From: DATJZH01 sp035499215
Lineage (GTDB): Bacteria; Actinomycetota; Actinomycetes; Streptosporangiales; Streptosporangiaceae
Assembly (NCBI GenBank): GCA_035499215.1
Contig: DATJZH010000085.1
Coordinates: forward strand, 1-6,220
DNA length: 6,220 nucleotides
Direction: 5' to 3'
A program made the position numbers and the translations under genes. Below the pieces are notes generated by a model. That model was not told where the DNA came from, made no database searches, and worked only from the letters and a program-made list of their open reading frames with translations. Below, piece after piece: positions 5,371 to 6,220 of this stretch (within the stretch, counting starts at the first letter, position 1; every line of letters begins with the position of its first letter).

Positions 5371-6220
5371 GCCGGAGCTCTTTCGGCAGCGGCGGCGGGC
5401 AGCGCCAGCTCGAAGAACCGCTCCTGGAGTGTCGCGGGTGCTGACAGCAGCCGGGCCTGGCTGTCACCGAGGGCGCGCCGGACCGTGTCGGGGTCCGCGC
5501 CCGGCACCCGCAGCGTCCGCCCGGCCAGCGCCACTGGCAGCCCGGCCTCCTCCAGCTTGCCGAACGCCCCCGCCCACGACGACGGCTCGACGACCGTCAC
5601 CCGGTTAGCTCCGATGATCTCCCCGGCGGTTCCCTCGGCCACCACGCCGCCGTCAGCCATGATCACCAGCCGTCCGCACTCCCCTGCCTCCTCCATGTAG
5701 TGAGTGGTCACCAGCACGCCGGCGCCGTCGTCGGCCGCCGCGGCGATGGTGTCCCACAGGCGCGCCCGCCCGAGCGGGTCCACGCCTGACGTCGGCTCGT
5801 CCAGGATCAGCAGGTCGGGATGGTGGGACAGCGCCTCGGCAAAGGCCACCCGGCGCTGCAGGCCAAGCGGGAGCCTGCCGACCGGAGCGCTCCCGGCCGC
5901 GCGGAGCTGCCCGGTCAGGTCAGCAGGCCGGCCGCCGAATATCGCGGCAGAGAACGCCAGGTTCTCGGCGGCAGTCAGATCGGGGTAAAGACCCAGGCCC
6001 TGCGGCACATACCCGATGCGCTGGCGGGTAGCGCGCGACGGCGGCCGGCCGAACAGGGCGACCTCGCCGTCCGACGCCGCCAGCAGGCCGAGCAGCATCC
6101 GGATCAGTGTCGTCTTGCCAGCGCCGTTCGCGCCGAGCAGTCCGACGATCTCGCCGGCACGTATCTGGAGACTGACCCCCCGCACGGCGGTGAACTGGCC
6201 GAACTGGCGGCTTACCGCAA
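5367..6220 (-). CDS. ABC-2-type (DrrA/YbhF-like) transporter ATP-binding protein, 5' end beyond the window
   Basis: The frame is open through the right edge. Residues before the GTG at 6185 (SRQFGQFTAV) fit the usual 'FG.f.AV.gVsl' start of ABC ATPases, so GTG 6185 is internal and the gene is partial. Numbering from that codon, Walker A is GANGAGKT (18-25), the Q-loop is 'YVPQGLG' (Q62), the signature is LPLGLQRR (105-112) in place of LSGGQ, Walker B is LLILDE with catalytic E130, the D-loop is 'SGVD' and the switch histidine is H162 in 'TTHYMEEA'. A C-terminal segment 'VTVVEPSSWAGAF...LQERFFEL' (about 197-260) resembles the accessory domain of drug exporters such as DrrA. It would energise export through an ABC-2 permease, probably encoded upstream outside the window. 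Its stop overlaps the TetR start. Confidence 0.92.
   Translation of the reverse strand, partial: AVSRQFGQFTAVRGVSLQIRAGEIVGLLGANGAGKTTLIRMLLGLLAASDGEVALFGRPPSRATRQRIGYVPQGLGLYPDLTAAENLAFSAAIFGGRPADLTGQLRAAGSAPVGRLPLGLQRRVAFAEALSHHPDLLILDEPTSGVDPLGRARLWDTIAAAADDGAGVLVTTHYMEEAGECGRLVIMADGGVVAEGTAGEIIGANRVTVVEPSSWAGAFGKLEEAGLPVALAGRTLRVPGADPDTVRRALGDSQARLLSAPATLQERFFELALPAAAAERAPA

Noticed and set aside
3607..5700. Long 697-codon plus-strand open frame
   Set aside because: It is antisense to the PatB, TetR and ABC genes, all of which show clear family motifs. Its translation is Arg/Gly/Ala/Gln-rich without recognisable domains.
1..6220. CRISPR array, tRNA/rRNA genes, intact insertion sequence or defence system
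   Set aside because: I saw no spaced identical repeats of CRISPR size, no tRNA-like cloverleaf, no transposase motifs and no defence-gene domains on either strand. The only tandem array has 11-15 bp units without unique spacers.

Overview
The window is high-GC DNA with actinomycete features: strong G/C third-codon bias, GTG and TTG starts, an 'ENRVLPAGPT'-type GCS2 ligase, a MalY/PatB enzyme and a DinB/DUF664 protein. I cannot place it below phylum level. Six protein-coding genes are supported, two of them cut by the window edges. One of the six is a broken transporter, and there are also a few weakly supported small ORFs.

Left part (1-2686, all minus strand). Reading in the direction of transcription there is a candidate 30-residue leader ORF (2686-2594), a GCS2-type glutamate-cysteine/carboxylate-amine ligase (2588-1110), and a DHA2-type MFS transporter that starts 39 bases later but loses homology in transmembrane segment 5 (about position 590). 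An A+T-richer gap with inverted repeats follows. Then comes the start of a class-III aminotransferase of the glutamate-1-semialdehyde aminomutase type, which runs off the left edge and has its own strong ribosome binding site and a possible promoter.

Middle (2687-2993). This is a divergent control region between the ligase and a plus-strand DinB/DUF664 gene. It holds an 18-bp perfect palindrome, a 111-bp G-rich 11/15-bp tandem repeat with a clear G-quadruplex pattern, and a TTAGC-ttg-GCTAA dyad in a small A+T island.

Right part (2994-6220). The DinB/DUF664 gene (plus) ends in a likely intrinsic terminator and converges on a minus-strand operon. The operon runs from an ABC-2-type ATPase (5' end beyond the right edge) through a TetR regulator (TTGA start/stop overlap) to a PatB/MalY C-S lyase/aminotransferase (15 bases downstream). 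The regulator probably controls its own exporter operon.

Several products are plausibly thiol-related: a gamma-glutamyl-type ligase, a DinB protein of the mycothiol-transferase fold, and a PatB beta-lyase. This link is inference only. I found no convincing new defence system, CRISPR array, RNA gene or intact mobile element. The points most worth a second look are the regulatory region 2687-2993, the transporter break and the candidate leader ORF.
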